Source of the DNA: MFD02979-c5 sp963705385
GTDB lineage: Bacteria; Bacteroidota; Bacteroidia; Cytophagales; Amoebophilaceae
Assembly (NCBI GenBank): GCA_963705385.1
Contig: OY970075.1
Location: forward strand, 124,001 to 188,000
Length of the DNA stretch: 64,000 nucleotides
Direction of reading: 5' to 3'
The position numbers and the translations under genes are program-made. Of this stretch, positions 28,172 to 36,818 are shown piece by piece. The notes under the pieces are model-generated. The model was not told the DNA's origin, ran no database searches, and saw only the letters and a program-made list of their open reading frames with translations. The first letter of the stretch is position 1; every line of letters starts with the position of its first letter.

Positions 28172-28489
28172 ATGCTTAACTACATACTCTTGCAAGTAAC
28201 AAGTAACGAAGGAAGTTCTATACACCAGTATATCCTCATTGGAATTATCGTATTAGTTTTTTACTTTTTTATGATTCGACCACAACAAAGGCGACAAAAG
28301 GAACAAAGGAATCTTCTGGAGCAAATCAAAAAGGGCGAGCAGCTTGTAACGATTGGAGGCATACATGGCAAAGTGTACGAGGTAGCAGAAGATACTGTAA
28401 CGCTAGAGGTAGACAACAAAGGTTCCAAATTAACCGTCTCCAAGGGAGCTATCTCCTTGGAATCCAGCAGGGGAAAGTCAAAAAAATAA
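28172..28489 (+). CDS. yajC: Preprotein translocase accessory subunit YajC
   Basis: This 105-residue protein has a single transmembrane helix (YILIGIIVLVFYFFMI, about 21-36) directly followed by RPQQRRQKEQ, the YajC signature. GEQLVTIGGIHGKVYEV (about 55-71) is the conserved soluble domain. YajC associates with SecDF next to the SecYEG channel. It is 89 bp after the YtxH-like gene and 33 bp before the YbbR-like gene, the common Bacteroidota arrangement. No oddities are seen. Confidence 0.95.
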   Translation: MLNYILLQVTSNEGSSIHQYILIGIIVLVFYFFMIRPQQRRQKEQRNLLEQIKKGEQLVTIGGIHGKVYEVAEDTVTLEVDNKGSKLTVSKGAISLESSRGKSKK

Positions 28490-28522
28490 ATAAGTTTGAA
28501 CAACACATAAATAGTTGCTGCT

Positions 28523-28918
28523 TTGGAAAACAAAGATAGATGGCGTGTAATCTTGCTTTGTGTAAGTGGGGCTGTTGTGTTCTGGCTTTTTAACGCCCTT
28601 AACAAAGAATATACCACAGAAGTCAACTACCCCGTTCATTTTGTTGTGAATGATACTCAAGAAATTTTTACAGAAGAACCTCCGCATAAAATACCACTAG
28701 AAGTAACGGGTGGTGGTTGGAACTTATTAAAGTACCTGCTCCAGCTCAACCTACAGCCTGTTGAACTTCCTGTGGAGAAAGTGTCAAAGAAAGGCCTTGT
28801 CAGTCAGGAAAAGCTCTATGCTATCTTTGTCAAACACTTGAAAGACTTGAAAGTAAACAAAGTCTTGATAGATAGTCTCTACGTATATACACAGCCCAAG
28901 GCATTACCAAACGATTAA
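28523..28918 (+). CDS. YbbR-like domain protein (short)
   Basis: This 131-residue protein has one N-terminal transmembrane helix (WRVILLCVSGAVVFWLFNAL, about 7-26), then a single YbbR-like beta-rich domain (TEVNYPVHFV, PLEVTGGGWNLLKYLL). In Firmicutes the multi-domain homologue CdaR controls the diadenylate cyclase CdaA. In Bacteroidota a YbbR protein follows yajC, usually longer (~320 residues), so this one is short. The start codon is TTG at 28523, set by the helix that begins right after it. The stop at 28918 is 2 bp before the next gene, so the pair is translationally close. Confidence 0.75.
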   Translation: MENKDRWRVILLCVSGAVVFWLFNALNKEYTTEVNYPVHFVVNDTQEIFTEEPPHKIPLEVTGGGWNLLKYLLQLNLQPVELPVEKVSKKGLVSQEKLYAIFVKHLKDLKVNKVLIDSLYVYTQPKALPND

Positions 28919-28920
28919 TC

Positions 28921-29124
28921 ATGCCTAAAACACTAATCACTGTTGGCATTATTCTAGTAATCGCAGGGTTAGTAGGGCTCCTATTCCCTAAGATGGAGCT
29001 AGGAAAGCTGCCAGGTGATGTTTTGATAGAAAAAGGCAACTTTAAATGCTATATACCCATAACCACAAGCCTTATTCTAAGCACTACCCTAAGCTTGCTA
29101 CTCTGGCTTCTAAAAAAACTATAA
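28921..29124 (+). CDS. DUF2905 family small membrane protein
   Basis: This 67-residue protein has two hydrophobic helices. The first carries VGIILVIAGLVGLLFPKM and the loop reads LGKLPGDVLIEKGNFKCYIPI, the fingerprint of DUF2905 (LGRLPGDIxIxRGNxxFYFPI). Its function is unknown. It is the last gene of the plus-strand run and starts 2 bp after the YbbR-like gene. Confidence 0.85.
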   Translation: MPKTLITVGIILVIAGLVGLLFPKMELGKLPGDVLIEKGNFKCYIPITTSLILSTTLSLLLWLLKKL

Positions 29125-29178
29125 AACAAGCACGCTGAAACAGGTAATGTGCTCAACCTCACAGGCAATAAATTGGGG

Positions 29179-29767
29179 TTACTCCATAACACATTCCCAC
29201 ACTTCCTTCTCTCTGGCTCCCCTCTCTCTAAGCAGCTGGGCGACTTCTAGATGCCCTGCAGCACACGTCAGCGCAGTATCTCCATACTTATCTTCATAGA
29301 AGGACAAGTTGCACCCCTATCAAGGAACAGCCTAGCAGTTCCTATGTGACCGCCCTCTGCAGCGTAGATCAGTGCAATTCTGCCATCCTCATCTGTTTCT
29401 TCAGGGTGTGCCCCTTATCCAGGAGCAGTTGAGCCATTTCCTTGTTACCCGCACCTACAGCCTTCATCAGTAAGGTTCTCCCCCTATCATCCATATCTAT
29501 TTGGTTGGGATTTGCTCCTTGCCATAAGCATGTAAAGACACGATTAGAATTCCCACCATCTACAGCTTGGATGAGAGAACTTACCTTTTCTTGATTCTCC
29601 ATCATATGGAGCCCCTTATTTTGGAAGCATCCAGAGGTTAGGAGCAAGCCTATGAGCAGTCCTGTAAGCGATGGATAGAAATTATTTTTTTTATTCGGTT
29701 GTATATAATCCTTGTGGTGCGTGCTATTCTGAATGTAACATAAACACACTTTTTTAGGTGTAAGCAA
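29179..29767 (-). pseudogene. Ankyrin-repeat lipoprotein, frameshifted
   Basis: The first 132 residues (29767-29369) have a lipoprotein signal (GLLIGLLLTSGC) and one to two ankyrin repeats (GRTLLMKAVGAGNKEMAQLL). At about 29415 the frame shifts, and the ankyrin sequence continues as HPEETDEDGRIALIYAAEGGH and TARLFLDRGA. At about 29305 it shifts again to LSFYEDKYGDTALTCAAGHLEVAQLL and ends with a stop at 29179. An intact ancestor would be an exported ankyrin protein of about 195 residues. Two frameshifts make it a pseudogene. Such proteins are common in intracellular bacteria that interact with eukaryotic hosts. Confidence 0.75.
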
Positions 29768-29873
29768 AGTGTACCCTAAAGATTGGCGGCACCAACGCAG
29801 CCCCGTTGGCTGTACTACTAAAAAGGGAGCGGCAAGGAAAAGTTTACAAAAGTCAAAAGGGTTTTAATTACTA

Positions 29874-31610
29874 TCAATAACTAAAGTCAATATCCTCAAT
29901 CTTCCAATTAGCAATTACAGCCACTACGGCTGGGTACAAGACTACTGGATCGGGCTCTCTGCCTTGCTTGATGTTGCCAAAGCACCACTCCTCATCCTTA
30001 TTCTGCAATATTAAAAGGCGTAGGAGGTAGTTTCCTGGAGCTACCTCATTGAATTGATAGTTAGGCTCGTTTCTAATTTCATCAAGCACCTTGTAATCCA
30101 GATCAAGTAGCTGAACGATAAAACCTGGTGCGTTGGTGTACACAGTGCCTTGGATGACACCATATTCTTTGGGATTCTTAAAGCTATAGTTGTAGCGCAT
30201 TGCTTTACTACTTTCCCCTTCTACTGTAACAAAAGCCCCTTCAGCCATGTGCAAGACAAGGCCTTGCTGCTCCTTACCTACCACATCTTTTTCTTTGCTT
30301 TTTTTGTGGTCGAGCATCTTTGGGTCAAGCTGCTTTTTGAAGGTAATTACATCACGGTGAGTACTGAGCTGTAGATCCTCAGTGCTGAAGCTAACTGTTT
30401 CTTGGCCGTTGAACACAAAAAATATGCGGTCTACCATTACTTCCTTTACAGGCTTGTTCAAAGTCATAGTACCCACAAAAACAGGCTTGATCTCGGTACC
30501 AGAAGCAGGCGAAAATGTGTGGGATACAGGGTTCTTACGGCTCCTTCCTTCCCTAAAGTTGATGGTAATGCTTTCCTCAATTACGTGTCCCAAGGCCTCT
30601 TTGGCTGTCAGCTGGGCTTCTAGACCATCCTCTTCCAGGAGTCCAAGTGTATTGTAAACTCTTATAGCCTGCTTATCGTCTACCAAATTGCTATACAGTT
30701 CAGCTGCTTCCTTAAAACGCTTGGACTCGCGCACCAAGGCAAGTGTGTAGTCTACCACAGGCTTGCTAAAGCTAAGTTCGAAATATTGATCCTGGGGTTG
30801 TTGGCTCTGGAGCTTAAATTCCCTGACGTCAGCTTTGACGATGGGTAATGTAATGTTTTCTGCAGAAGTTTCAGTCAGGTCAATGGGGTTTTTCAAAAAT
30901 CCATACTCATCTAAACCAGGGTCAACGACCAGCCGGTTTTCTTCATTATTATTCGCAGCTATACTGTAGTGTCCCTTTTTGATATGCGCTAATTTAAAAT
31001 ATCCTTCATCGTCTGCTTTGATGAAATAATCAGGTTGATCTTTAAAGATGTCGAGGCCATCATCATTCACCTTGTAAAGTGTAACAAAAGCTTTGGAAGC
31101 TGGCTGATCAGTCATGAGGTAGCTAATTTGCCCTGCTACATACATGGAGTCTATATGGTCTCCTGTACTAAAAGTCAGCACTGGATCTGCTGCAATGTTT
31201 CCCTCTGTAATGTCTTTGATGGCATCATTAAAGTTAAAAGTGTAGGTCGTTTCCTCTTCTAAAGGACTCTCTAGCGTGATTTGTAGGCTATTGCCCCGCA
31301 CTTTGTATGTATAGCTAGGCTCACCTTCTAGCTTTTTCAATTTAGGCGTAACCACTAGCCTATTATAGATGTCTTGTACCTGGATTTCTTTATCAAAAAC
31401 TAGTTTTATTTTTTTTCCCTTAAAGCCACTACTCTCATGGAGGGGATAAGACTTGAGGATTTTAGGAGCAACGGTGTCTTTGGGTCCTCCTTCAGGGTGT
31501 ATGATTTGGGCACAGGCATAGCCCAAAAGTTCTAAAGAGATTATCACCAAAGCTAAGCGGACTTTCCTAGAGAAAGGTTTGTAAGGAGATGTTTTAGAGA
31601 ATATGGTCAT
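29874..31610 (-). CDS. Ig-like (Big_5) domain lipoprotein of Bacteroidota
   Basis: This 578-residue lipoprotein has a signal peptide ending in LLGYAC (Cys about residue 33), followed by the phylum-typical PEGGPKDTVAPKIL. An N-terminal Ig-like Big_5 domain (about 50-150; KKIKLVFDKEIQ, LEEETTYTFNF, LTFSTGD) is followed by beta-rich domains, including a carboxypeptidase-regulatory-like segment (VTLYKVNDDG, GYFKLAHIKKGHYSI) and a C-terminal YQFNEVAPGNYLLRLL. It probably sits on the outer membrane. Proteins of this build are widespread in Bacteroidota with no established function. The frame is intact. It has no close operon partner. Confidence 0.8.
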   Translation of the reverse strand: MTIFSKTSPYKPFSRKVRLALVIISLELLGYACAQIIHPEGGPKDTVAPKILKSYPLHESSGFKGKKIKLVFDKEIQVQDIYNRLVVTPKLKKLEGEPSYTYKVRGNSLQITLESPLEEETTYTFNFNDAIKDITEGNIAADPVLTFSTGDHIDSMYVAGQISYLMTDQPASKAFVTLYKVNDDGLDIFKDQPDYFIKADDEGYFKLAHIKKGHYSIAANNNEENRLVVDPGLDEYGFLKNPIDLTETSAENITLPIVKADVREFKLQSQQPQDQYFELSFSKPVVDYTLALVRESKRFKEAAELYSNLVDDKQAIRVYNTLGLLEEDGLEAQLTAKEALGHVIEESITINFREGRSRKNPVSHTFSPASGTEIKPVFVGTMTLNKPVKEVMVDRIFFVFNGQETVSFSTEDLQLSTHRDVITFKKQLDPKMLDHKKSKEKDVVGKEQQGLVLHMAEGAFVTVEGESSKAMRYNYSFKNPKEYGVIQGTVYTNAPGFIVQLLDLDYKVLDEIRNEPNYQFNEVAPGNYLLRLLILQNKDEEWCFGNIKQGREPDPVVLYPAVVAVIANWKIEDIDFSY

Positions 31611-31830
31611 TGCATTGTGACATTTTCCGATAGGATGGTTGAAAGATATTGGGTATTGATTGAGTTTGCAATCATAGCAAAGTTAAACTCCAGTGCGCTC
31701 TAAGCAGCTGACAGCTATGCTAACCGCAACGCAGGCTATAGTACGCTCTGTGAAGCTTGTTGCAAGTTATGAGATAATACCATTGGAGCTCTTCTCATGC
31801 TGTTGTCATGCCTTTTATCATGAAGGGGTA
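31611..31830. other. Gene-poor stretch before transposase relics
   Basis: This is the first part of a 916-bp gene-free gap (31611-32526). I see no gene here. The remainder of the gap holds two transposase fragments and an inverted-repeat element, listed separately. Confidence 0.4.
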
Positions 31831-31908
31831 ACAGCTAAAGATAATCACAATTTCTTCAATGCGATCTTGTAGATACTGAAGACCGGTGCTCCTTGGCGGG
31901 ATTTACCG
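31831..31908 (+). pseudogene. N-terminal fragment of an IS5-type transposase
   Basis: The plus strand reads TAKDNHNFFNAIL, a TAG in place of Trp, then ILKTGAPWRDLP. This matches the IS5-family start region (NxxFxNAILWIxKTGAPWRDLPE). It then runs into unrelated sequence (LDRVIRRC). No start and no downstream part remain. Confidence 0.65.
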
Positions 31909-31921
31909 CTAGATAGAGTTA

Positions 31922-32243
31922 TCAGGAGATGTTTAACCATAGAGCAAGGCACCTAATGTGGACTGCGGTTAGGAATGAGCTAGCATTTTTAGCATACCGG
32001 GTCGCTATGCCCCGCCACCTTTTGACTCGCAGTATTGTGTTTGCTACCACGTGCCGCAGCTTGTAACTCCCTTTGTCGTAGGGACGTGGTCGACTTCTGT
32101 TCTTTCTAGCAGGAATAATAGGGGCCATCCCTTGAACTTATGAGCTTGCCCGCCTGTTTGCAATCAGCTTGGGGACCCTTCGTAATCAACCCTATGTGCG
32201 GCATACCATGCGCATCCACGGCCAGATAGGGAAGTTTATCCAT
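31922..32243 (-). pseudogene. C-terminal half of an IS5-type transposase, internally deleted
   Basis: The minus strand reads KLPYLAVDAHGMPHIGLI and ADCKQAGKLISS, then shifts frame at about 32128 and continues with PIIPARKNRSRPRPYDKGSYK, NTILRVKRWRGIATRYAKN and FLTAVHIRCLALWLN. These are the middle and end of an IS5-family transposase (KxHxAVDAHGMP, ADCxQA, IPPRKNR, YKLRHxVEN, RGIATRYAK). The stretch around the second catalytic Asp is missing. It faces the N-terminal fragment at 31831, so the two come from different insertions or an inversion. Confidence 0.75.
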
Positions 32244-32344
32244 AGGGTTTGTTGGTTACGCAGTAATCATGCTGTTTGGGCTTTTTAGAAGGCTATAATT
32301 GTTATATGTGGGAGACAACTGAAGAACAGTTTTGGAAAAAATTT

Positions 32345-32450
32345 TGAGATTACTGCAAAAAAGATTTACTTACATTGCGAAGTTGATGGATCCTACAATA
32401 CCCTTTAACAAGAAAGTGTAGAAGGGTCCTGAGGCTTTGCAATAATCTCA
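32345..32450. repeat. Small inverted-repeat element (MITE-like)
   Basis: TGAGATTACTGCAAA (from 32345) is mirrored with one mismatch by TTTGCAATAATCTCA (32436-32450), bounding a 106-bp non-coding segment. The ends resemble those of the 71-bp element found elsewhere in this window (ACCGTTGCAAA). It lies 76 bp upstream of the large GTPase gene, so it could supply or alter regulatory sequence. A further hairpin GCTTCT/AGAAGC is at 32505-32519, just before the start codon. Confidence 0.5.
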
Positions 32451-32526
32451 GGGTATCATTGTGCTTACATTATTCATCATTATAGATAATTAACAACCTT
32501 ACTCGCTTCTTTTAGAAGCATATTGT

Positions 32527-35500
32527 ATGATATATACCCAGTACCAAAGATTTATAGCAACGCTTCTTCTTTTTACTCTGTTGTTGCAGAGTTGTGGGAC
32601 GAATTTGAACCTAGAAGCTGAAGCAGCGCATCTCGAGACTACGCGCAAGGCTACTGCGCATAAAAAGGGTGCTGCACCTGCTACACCGTCTAGGGCACTA
32701 CCCGCTGCAGGTTCTAATAAACCACATAGTTCGTTAGCTAGTGCATTGTCGGGTGAACTAGCAGACTCGCTATTGCATGAAGTTTCTTCTGCACCTGTTC
32801 CTAGTGTTGCTCACTTCACCCCGCAGCGTTCCTCTGCTAGCCTCTCTGCCCCTAGGCCAACCACAGGTACAAAAGAGCCTGATGCGCGTACTTTTAACAA
32901 GTCTGGCCATGGAGTCTTGGACAGGGCGTCCCTGGCGCGTCGTGTTCAAGATAAGCCTGCGCAAACGGCTGATAGTGTGCCTACGCTCATAGCTAGTGCT
33001 CCAGGCCCTGTGCATTGCTCCAAGTCTCCTTCCAAGGCTGTTCCCCAGGTCCCGGCCTCCTACGGGCCCTTTGCCACTTCCTGTGGTGCGCAGGTAGTAT
33101 GTAGCCAAGCAGATGGGCAATGGATAGCTAGGGTAAAGGAGAGCATAGGTTCTTGCTCTCGGGAGATGACGCTTCCCATCGTGTGTGCGGCAGATGTAGG
33201 CGCATCTTTAGCGCGTTTTCAAGGTAAGCATCCCTTGGCGATCAAAAGTCATATTCATGTGCTGGATGGTGTTCATGCTCCGTATGCGTCTAAGTACGTA
33301 TACATAGGCCAACAAGGCCTCAAGGGAGGGATGCAAAAAGGGGAAGAGGAGAAGAAGGAGGAAGAAGAGAAGAAGGAGGGTTGGTATGCGGGCCCAAGAC
33401 TTCAGATGTCGGGCGACAGCAGCCAAACCGTGGTATTTCATATACCAGAGGGATTTACTTATAAAGACTATGAAGCGGAGAAGTGGGATATATCGCCCAA
33501 GAGAGCGACTTGTACAATCACGCATGTAGCAGCGGATGCACGCTATAAGATTGACGGGCTCAGTCAATATACTGACTTCAGTGCACTGCAAGCAGCGATC
33601 CAGGCGAACGGCTTAGAGGTTCTTAGCGGTCTTGGCGGTGCAGTAGGTGTAGAAAAAAAGAGTGCGCATGCAAGGGGTCAGCAAGGTAGCGTTGCTGCGG
33701 CCCATACGCATTCGGCGCTGGTGCTGCACGGGAGCACAGAGAAAGGGCGTGTGTGGGGGAGCAAGGACGGTCGCATCGATGTATCGACAAAGATCTGTTT
33801 ACAGCGTAAGGCCAATAGGCCCAGTAAGCCGTCTGGCAGTGTTCACGCACCTCTATCCACTCCTCCTCGTATGCGTATCCAGAAGCCGCAAGAAGAGGAT
33901 GTGGCTCTTCATGGCCCTCTTGAAGCAAATCCTATTAGTACGCCTAAGCCCCAAGGAGAGGAGGTAGAGCTTCATGGCCCTCTTGAAGCAGCATGCCCCC
34001 TGAGAGTCGAGAAGCTGGCCAATCCTGTGCGTACGCCCAAGCCCCAAGAAGAGGAGGTAGACCTTACTGTCCCTGCTGAAGAAGCATGTCCCCTGATACC
34101 CAAGAAGTTAGCCAATCCTGCTTGTGTTTTGAGTGAATCAGAGAGCATAGATTTGTTAACCACGTGTGTGAGATATGGGAATAAGTATTCAGAGAAGATA
34201 CTAGATAAAGATGCCGTGATTGTGATCGGCAACACAGGGGCCGGTAAGAGCACGTTTGTGAACTACCTATCAGGATGTGACATGGAGCTAAAAGCACCCA
34301 AGGAACTAGGGTATACAGGGCTTGACAAGATGGTTGTCGTCAAGTCCAAAGCAGCGGGCGGTTCTTATGATGAGATCATGAAGATAGGTCACACCAAGCA
34401 ATCCAAGACCTTCATGCCTCAGATAGAAGTAGCGCCTGAGGACGGGTTTACGTATTGCGACTGTCCTGGCTTTTTAGATAACAGAGGCTCAGAGATCAAC
34501 ATAGCCAATGCAGTCAACATCAAGACAGCACTGAAGCGTGCAAAAAGTGTGAAGGTCATTATAATGATCAATTATCACAGCCTACGTGCGGACCGTGGCC
34601 GGGGTTTGACAGACATGTTAAAGATCTGTTCGAACCTGTTTGGGAATGCATCGAATCTAGAAAAGTATAAAGATTCGCTATTATTGTGTGTTTCTCAAGC
34701 TCCCCCAGACACAGATATCAATGATCTGAAGGCCTGGATTATAGACGGTACCCCAGATATCATGCAAGTATTAACAGGCCGGTTGTTTCTCTCAGACCCC
34801 TTAGAGCGTGGAGGGAAAGAAGATTTTTGGTCTCGCGAGCAATGCCTTGAAGAGATTTCAGGCTTACCTTCGATAGCAACCCCGGATAAGATCTTTCAGA
34901 CAGTATTAACAGACACCGATGAAAAGCAGTTGGTACGGATCGTGGAGCATATGGGACAAGAGATCCAAGGGCTTGTGGAACGGGGAGACTTTGCTGGCTC
35001 CCAGGCGTGTTTTAGTCACCTAAAGGGTTTAAGTGTGATTGATAATATCACAGTAGAGCGGCTCTTGATGACGAGCAAATTAAGCTTACAAAATAGCATT
35101 CAAAAGCGAGTGGATGCGTACAAGGAGTATTGCCATTTTGAGAACTTTTCATTAGCAGGGCAGTTATTAGCAGAATTAGAAGCCATAACAGCACACTTCC
35201 CATCAGAAGATCACAGTCTGGACATGGTTTCGCTAAGGAATTATTATACCTCCTCAGAGGCTCGTTATGAAGCTCGGAAGCAGCAAGAGGAGGAAACAGC
35301 GGCAAAGCTCCGAGCAGCACAAGGTCGGATTGAAGAACTGGTAGGCATTATAGAGGCTCAAAAGCAAGAGACGCAAAGGCAAATCAAGGAGCAAGCAAGT
35401 AGATTTGATGAGATGCTAGCAGAGATGCGTGAGAGCATGGAGCAGAGCAGCAAAGCTTACGACGAGAGGGAAGCACAAATCGTTGCAGAGCGTGACGAGA

Positions 35501-36417
35501 TGCTTCGGAGAAAAAACGAAGTGCTGTTATTGAGCAAGACATTAAGTGCGCAAGCGCAGGAGCAATTAGCCAAAGAAAAGCAAGAATTGCAGGAGACCTA
35601 TGCCTCCCAACTGAAAGCAGCAGAGCAAGAGAAGGCGGCGTTTATAGCAGCACAACAAGCAGCCCAAGCACAAAGAGAGGCGCAGCGCGATAAAGAACAG
35701 GCAAAACTTCTCGAGCAACTGGCCAAGCTAGAGGAGCAACAAAAGGAGCAAGAGGCAGCGCTAGCAGCCACAGCGGTGCCTGTGGGAGCATTTGGTAAGC
35801 AAGCGTGGGAGCAATACTTTGGGGAGGTAGGCGAAGAGCCGCCGTTGCCTGAAGACATCGGAGCGATATTAAAGAGCCCGTGCCCATTCTGGCCAGGGAA
35901 ACAAGTAGGAGACACGCACCTGCTGGTGCTGATTCCGGCCACAGTGAATGGGCGCCCCTTTACGTTAGACTTGCTTAGTAACCTGATAAAAAGACCCCAT
36001 AGCGGGGGCCACAAGACACAGTACAGGAGTTATAATGATAATATCCAACAGGCGTTAGGCGCTCAGTCTCCTAGCGGTTCCTCGTGGGTCTTAATGACTC
36101 GGGATTTAGTTCCAGATAGCCGGGGTAAGGCGTATTCAGACCAACGTGCCTTGGTTGCTGAGCATGCGCAAAGAACAGATCTTCCTTATGCGCTACCGCA
36201 TGCCTTAGAGGCAGCCACAGTGATCTTGGTGGAGTACGTTCGTACAGGACAACGGCTCTATCCAGAGACTCCTGGTACCTACACCGTGTGCCAAGAGCAG
36301 ATAGACCACAAGTGGCCCGTCGCTGTTGGGGGTTTTTCCTCTAGGGGCCTCAGCGTCAACCACGACTACCGCGTCTACGACGACTTCGACGGTGTGTCGT
36401 GCCTCCGGAAGTTCTAA
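32527..36417 (+). CDS. Large modular lipoprotein with GTPase (AIG1/TRAFAC-like) domain and coiled coil
   Basis: This is a 1296-residue protein. Residues 1-23 are a lipoprotein signal (LLLFTLLLQSC). At about 210-270 is a module LPIVCAADVG...YVYIGQQGLKGGM, shared with the HEAT gene at 16152. At about 450-535 there are three imperfect repeats (TPKPQ-EEVELHGPLEAACPL). A GTPase domain follows: P-loop GNTGAGKST at 568-576 and switch II DCPGFLDN at 645-652. It resembles AIG1/septin-type proteins; an NKxD motif is not obvious. Residues about 910-1085 form a long coiled coil rich in Q, E, K and A. The C-terminal 200 residues are a separate domain (CPFWPGKQVGDTHLLVLIP, RTGQRLYPETPGTYTVCQEQ, VAVGGFSSRGLSV). 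As far as I recall, similar C-terminal modules occur in amoeba-symbiont proteins. Probably a surface or host-directed protein. Intact. Confidence 0.75.
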   Translation: MIYTQYQRFIATLLLFTLLLQSCGTNLNLEAEAAHLETTRKATAHKKGAAPATPSRALPAAGSNKPHSSLASALSGELADSLLHEVSSAPVPSVAHFTPQRSSASLSAPRPTTGTKEPDARTFNKSGHGVLDRASLARRVQDKPAQTADSVPTLIASAPGPVHCSKSPSKAVPQVPASYGPFATSCGAQVVCSQADGQWIARVKESIGSCSREMTLPIVCAADVGASLARFQGKHPLAIKSHIHVLDGVHAPYASKYVYIGQQGLKGGMQKGEEEKKEEEEKKEGWYAGPRLQMSGDSSQTVVFHIPEGFTYKDYEAEKWDISPKRATCTITHVAADARYKIDGLSQYTDFSALQAAIQANGLEVLSGLGGAVGVEKKSAHARGQQGSVAAAHTHSALVLHGSTEKGRVWGSKDGRIDVSTKICLQRKANRPSKPSGSVHAPLSTPPRMRIQKPQEEDVALHGPLEANPISTPKPQGEEVELHGPLEAACPLRVEKLANPVRTPKPQEEEVDLTVPAEEACPLIPKKLANPACVLSESESIDLLTTCVRYGNKYSEKILDKDAVIVIGNTGAGKSTFVNYLSGCDMELKAPKELGYTGLDKMVVVKSKAAGGSYDEIMKIGHTKQSKTFMPQIEVAPEDGFTYCDCPGFLDNRGSEINIANAVNIKTALKRAKSVKVIIMINYHSLRADRGRGLTDMLKICSNLFGNASNLEKYKDSLLLCVSQAPPDTDINDLKAWIIDGTPDIMQVLTGRLFLSDPLERGGKEDFWSREQCLEEISGLPSIATPDKIFQTVLTDTDEKQLVRIVEHMGQEIQGLVERGDFAGSQACFSHLKGLSVIDNITVERLLMTSKLSLQNSIQKRVDAYKEYCHFENFSLAGQLLAELEAITAHFPSEDHSLDMVSLRNYYTSSEARYEARKQQEEETAAKLRAAQGRIEELVGIIEAQKQETQRQIKEQASRFDEMLAEMRESMEQSSKAYDEREAQIVAERDEMLRRKNEVLLLSKTLSAQAQEQLAKEKQELQETYASQLKAAEQEKAAFIAAQQAAQAQREAQRDKEQAKLLEQLAKLEEQQKEQEAALAATAVPVGAFGKQAWEQYFGEVGEEPPLPEDIGAILKSPCPFWPGKQVGDTHLLVLIPATVNGRPFTLDLLSNLIKRPHSGGHKTQYRSYNDNIQQALGAQSPSGSSWVLMTRDLVPDSRGKAYSDQRALVAEHAQRTDLPYALPHALEAATVILVEYVRTGQRLYPETPGTYTVCQEQIDHKWPVAVGGFSSRGLSVNHDYRVYDDFDGVSCLRKF

Positions 36418-36818
36418 GGCTTTGGCACTTGGAGCCTTGGCACTTGTTCTTGGTTCCTTGGGCGCCCAGCGCATGCTGGGTACTTCAGATTACAGAGAAT
36501 ATTAATCAAGTAGCCAAAACAGCGCATCCTTGCAAGGCATCTGCGCTTCGATCTACACTTGGATAGGTAGCTAGTGGAGTAAGGTAGTGTCTTGGTCCAA
36601 GCAGCACCCGCCCCTGCAAGCAGGGTAGGGGCAAAAAAGGTAGCGCACTTGCGCTCCACTTTTCTCTGTGTGGTTGGGGCATGGAGCCATGTGTGAGCAA
36701 GGCTTATGGCGTAGCCCTAGGTGCCTCCTATGGGTTCAAGAGGACTCCCTGATCCAATTTAAGGGCAGGGTATTCCTATCACTCTAAGGTTAGAATAGGT
36801 GGTAGAGGTTTTAACTCA
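36418..36818. other. 401-bp gap between the GTPase gene and mutL
   Basis: No gene is recognised on either strand. The base composition is more G+C-rich than the neighbouring gaps, and short direct repeats (CTTGGCACTTG) lie just after the GTPase stop. It may be eroded coding sequence. Confidence 0.4.
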
